Part shown: piece by piece, positions 62,661 through 64,000 of the stretch
How the letters are laid out: each line of letters begins with the position of its first letter
Numbering within the stretch: the stretch's first letter is position 1
DNA from: CAVZTX01 sp963778375
Lineage (GTDB): Bacteria > Chloroflexota > Ktedonobacteria > Ktedonobacterales > Ktedonobacteraceae
Reading direction: 5' to 3'
NCBI GenBank assembly: GCA_963778375.1
Contig: CAVZTX010000031.1
Location: 10,392 to 74,391, forward strand
DNA: 64,000 bases
Notes under the pieces: model-generated
The model's input: only the letters and a program-made list of their open reading frames with translations
Told to the model about the DNA's origin: nothing
Databases searched by the model: none
Made by a program: the position numbers and the translations under genes

Positions 62661-64000
62661 GATATTGTTGGCGAATTCGGTTTTCACGCTTGGAATACTA
62701 TGAACTCTGGCTTAAAATGAGCATGGTTTTTGAATTCGCCAACAATATCACTAACTGGTGAAAAAGGAGGGGAAGCTTGAAAATATCGACGGTCCTCGGC
62801 ATGCTGTGTCTATGCAAACAAGCACAGGGCCGATGGACACGTCACAGCAATTTTGCCCCAATGGGGCGTGTTCGGCAAGAGGCCAACTCGGACAGGGCAA
62901 TATCGTCATTCACGATCGCAAGCGTCAACGCTATCGCTGTAAGACCTGCAAACAGACATTTAGTGCGCGGCGAGGAACCATGTTCGAAGGGCTGCGCAAG
63001 CCAACGGAATTGATTGTGATTGTGGTCACGCTGCTGGCCTATGGCTGTCCGCTGCAAGCGATCGTGCATGCATTCGGACTCGATGAACGAACGGTCGCTG
63101 CCTGGCGAGACCGTGCAGGAGAGCACTGTGAACAGGTGCATCAGGCCATCGTCGAACAAGGCAAGCTGAATTTGCTGCATGTCCAAGCCGATGAGATGCG
63201 CGTGAAAGCACGAGGAATGATCGCCTGGATGGGCTTAGCGATGATGGTGTCCACACGGTTGTGGCTAGCAGGAGTGGTGAGCCAGACACGAGACAGTCGA
63301 CTGGCTGATCGGTTACTGCAACAGGTGCGTCACTGTAGTCAACAGGTCTGCGCTCTCTTGATCTGTACCGATGGCTGGGCAGCCTATCCCAACAGTATCA
63401 GGAAAGCCTTTCGCGACAAAGTCAAACGAACCGCAGGCAGAGGAAGGTGTTGTTTAGAAGTCTGGCCAGAGCTACACATCGGCACAGTCATCAAACGCAC
63501 GGTCAACAAGCGTCTGAAAGAAGTACTTCGTCGCATGACCCATGGACACTTGGCACAAGCGCTCAAGCTGCTGCAAGCTTCCCAGGGAGGAACGATGCTG
63601 AACACTTCCTTCATCGAGCGCTTGAATGGCACGCTGCGTGAGCGGCTGGCTACTTTGACACGCAAATGCCGTCATGCCTCTTCCAAGCTGCACGCCTTGC
63701 AGACGGGCATGTATCTGATTGGATGGACCTACAACTTTTGCTGGTCGCATCATGAACTGAGTAAACCGATCGAGAAAGGAGGCTTGGGTAGGCCATGCAC
63801 TCCTGCGATGGCAAGCGGATTGACCGATCATCTCTGGAGTGTCTTGGAGTTGTTGAGCTACAAAGTCGCTCCGTCTCCCTTGCCCATTCCCAAGCGAAGA
63901 GGCCGCCCTCGCATCAAGCCTTCGCCTGATCCGACCCGACCAAAACGACCACGCGGTCGTCCACGTAAGCTGGCTTTGTGTTCGACCACCGGATAGTGGG
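62648..64000 (+). mobile_element. IS with 105-bp palindromic left end, right end outside the window
   Basis: Left end AGCCCCACTAAGATATTGTT, then the same core as the MITE at 50639-50749 in reverse orientation up to about 62748, where the second arm stops before its last bases. The transposase gene follows. The window ends in TAGTGGG, the first seven bases of the expected right end (TAGTGGGGCT). Confidence 0.82.
62758..63996 (+). CDS. Zinc-ribbon DDE transposase of the IS at 62648
   Basis: Up to 412 residues from the GTG at 62758; an ATG at 62812 is an alternative start. N-terminal zinc ribbon FCPNGACSARGQ with YRCKTCKQTFSARRGT (two Cys pairs), a HTH (YGCPLQAIVHAFGLDERTVA), then the DDE core: HVQADEMRVKARGM (first Asp), LLICTDGWAAYPNSIRKAF (second Asp), NTSFIERLNGTLRERL (Glu). 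The C-terminus is rich in Pro/Arg (PSPLPIPKRRGRPRIKPSPD). It resembles IS1/IS1595-like enzymes; family not fixed. The intact frame makes it the likely source of movement for the MITE. Confidence 0.85.
   Translation: MKKEGKLENIDGPRHAVSMQTSTGPMDTSQQFCPNGACSARGQLGQGNIVIHDRKRQRYRCKTCKQTFSARRGTMFEGLRKPTELIVIVVTLLAYGCPLQAIVHAFGLDERTVAAWRDRAGEHCEQVHQAIVEQGKLNLLHVQADEMRVKARGMIAWMGLAMMVSTRLWLAGVVSQTRDSRLADRLLQQVRHCSQQVCALLICTDGWAAYPNSIRKAFRDKVKRTAGRGRCCLEVWPELHIGTVIKRTVNKRLKEVLRRMTHGHLAQALKLLQASQGGTMLNTSFIERLNGTLRERLATLTRKCRHASSKLHALQTGMYLIGWTYNFCWSHHELSKPIEKGGLGRPCTPAMASGLTDHLWSVLELLSYKVAPSPLPIPKRRGRPRIKPSPDPTRPKRPRGRPRKLALCSTTG

Overview
The window looks like a Chloroflexota chromosome, most likely Ktedonobacteria. 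That is an inference from mid-range GC, many secreted and lipoprotein genes, the DUF4032-type protein, the twin-arginine-like leader family and the heavy insertion-sequence load; no taxonomic marker was computed. Housekeeping genes are clean, but at least eight reading frames carry one-base indels, many in short homopolymers. These are either recent decay or base-calling error, and the sequence alone cannot tell which.

Layout. 1-4027: a 5'-truncated, frameshifted NRAMP metal transporter, two duplicated cysteine-rich exported proteins, and a site-2-type membrane protease. 4024-10768: a mainly minus-strand leucine/valine catabolism cluster (hydroxyisobutyrate-type dehydrogenase, biotin-containing and carboxyltransferase subunits of a methylcrotonyl-CoA-type carboxylase, enoyl-CoA hydratase), with a histidine kinase on the plus strand inside it. 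HMG-CoA lyase, which would finish leucine breakdown, lies at 30950. 10872-14507: a duplicated membrane protein, a YtkA-like lipoprotein and a Tat-exported amidase. 14813-19046: ruins of a type IIG restriction-modification enzyme and an Mrr-like nuclease. 19334-27157: four large secreted proteins. Three are paralogues and one is unrelated, yet all four share a promoter with three abutting 11-bp direct repeats (PhoB/PhoP-like geometry) and a related leader of 130-145 nt. 27253-38312 onward: HNH protein, tRNA-Gln, glmU, a CorC-type protein, HMG-CoA lyase, a C-terminal processing protease, infC with a probable AUU start, a homocysteine methyltransferase/MTHFR fusion, Hsp20 and a two-gene ABC exporter.

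39090-40702 holds an IscB RNA-guided nuclease with all RuvC and HNH residues in place, preceded by about 300 bp of highly structured sequence typical of the omega RNA (HEARO). It sits directly against tyrS. 41972-47794 is a core block: mtnP, a HicB-like protein, SRP RNA, dnaX, ybaB-like, recR and recA. A DUF4032 kinase-like gene and an SDR oxidoreductase follow.

50600-64000 is an accessory graveyard: a 111-bp MITE and the probable autonomous IS whose end it matches (62648 to past the window end), three IS3-family elements, one of them interrupted by a second IS inserted in its A7 frameshift heptamer, and interrupted membrane, TPR and lipoprotein genes.

The most notable systems are the IscB/omega RNA locus and the shared 11-bp-repeat regulon of secreted proteins.
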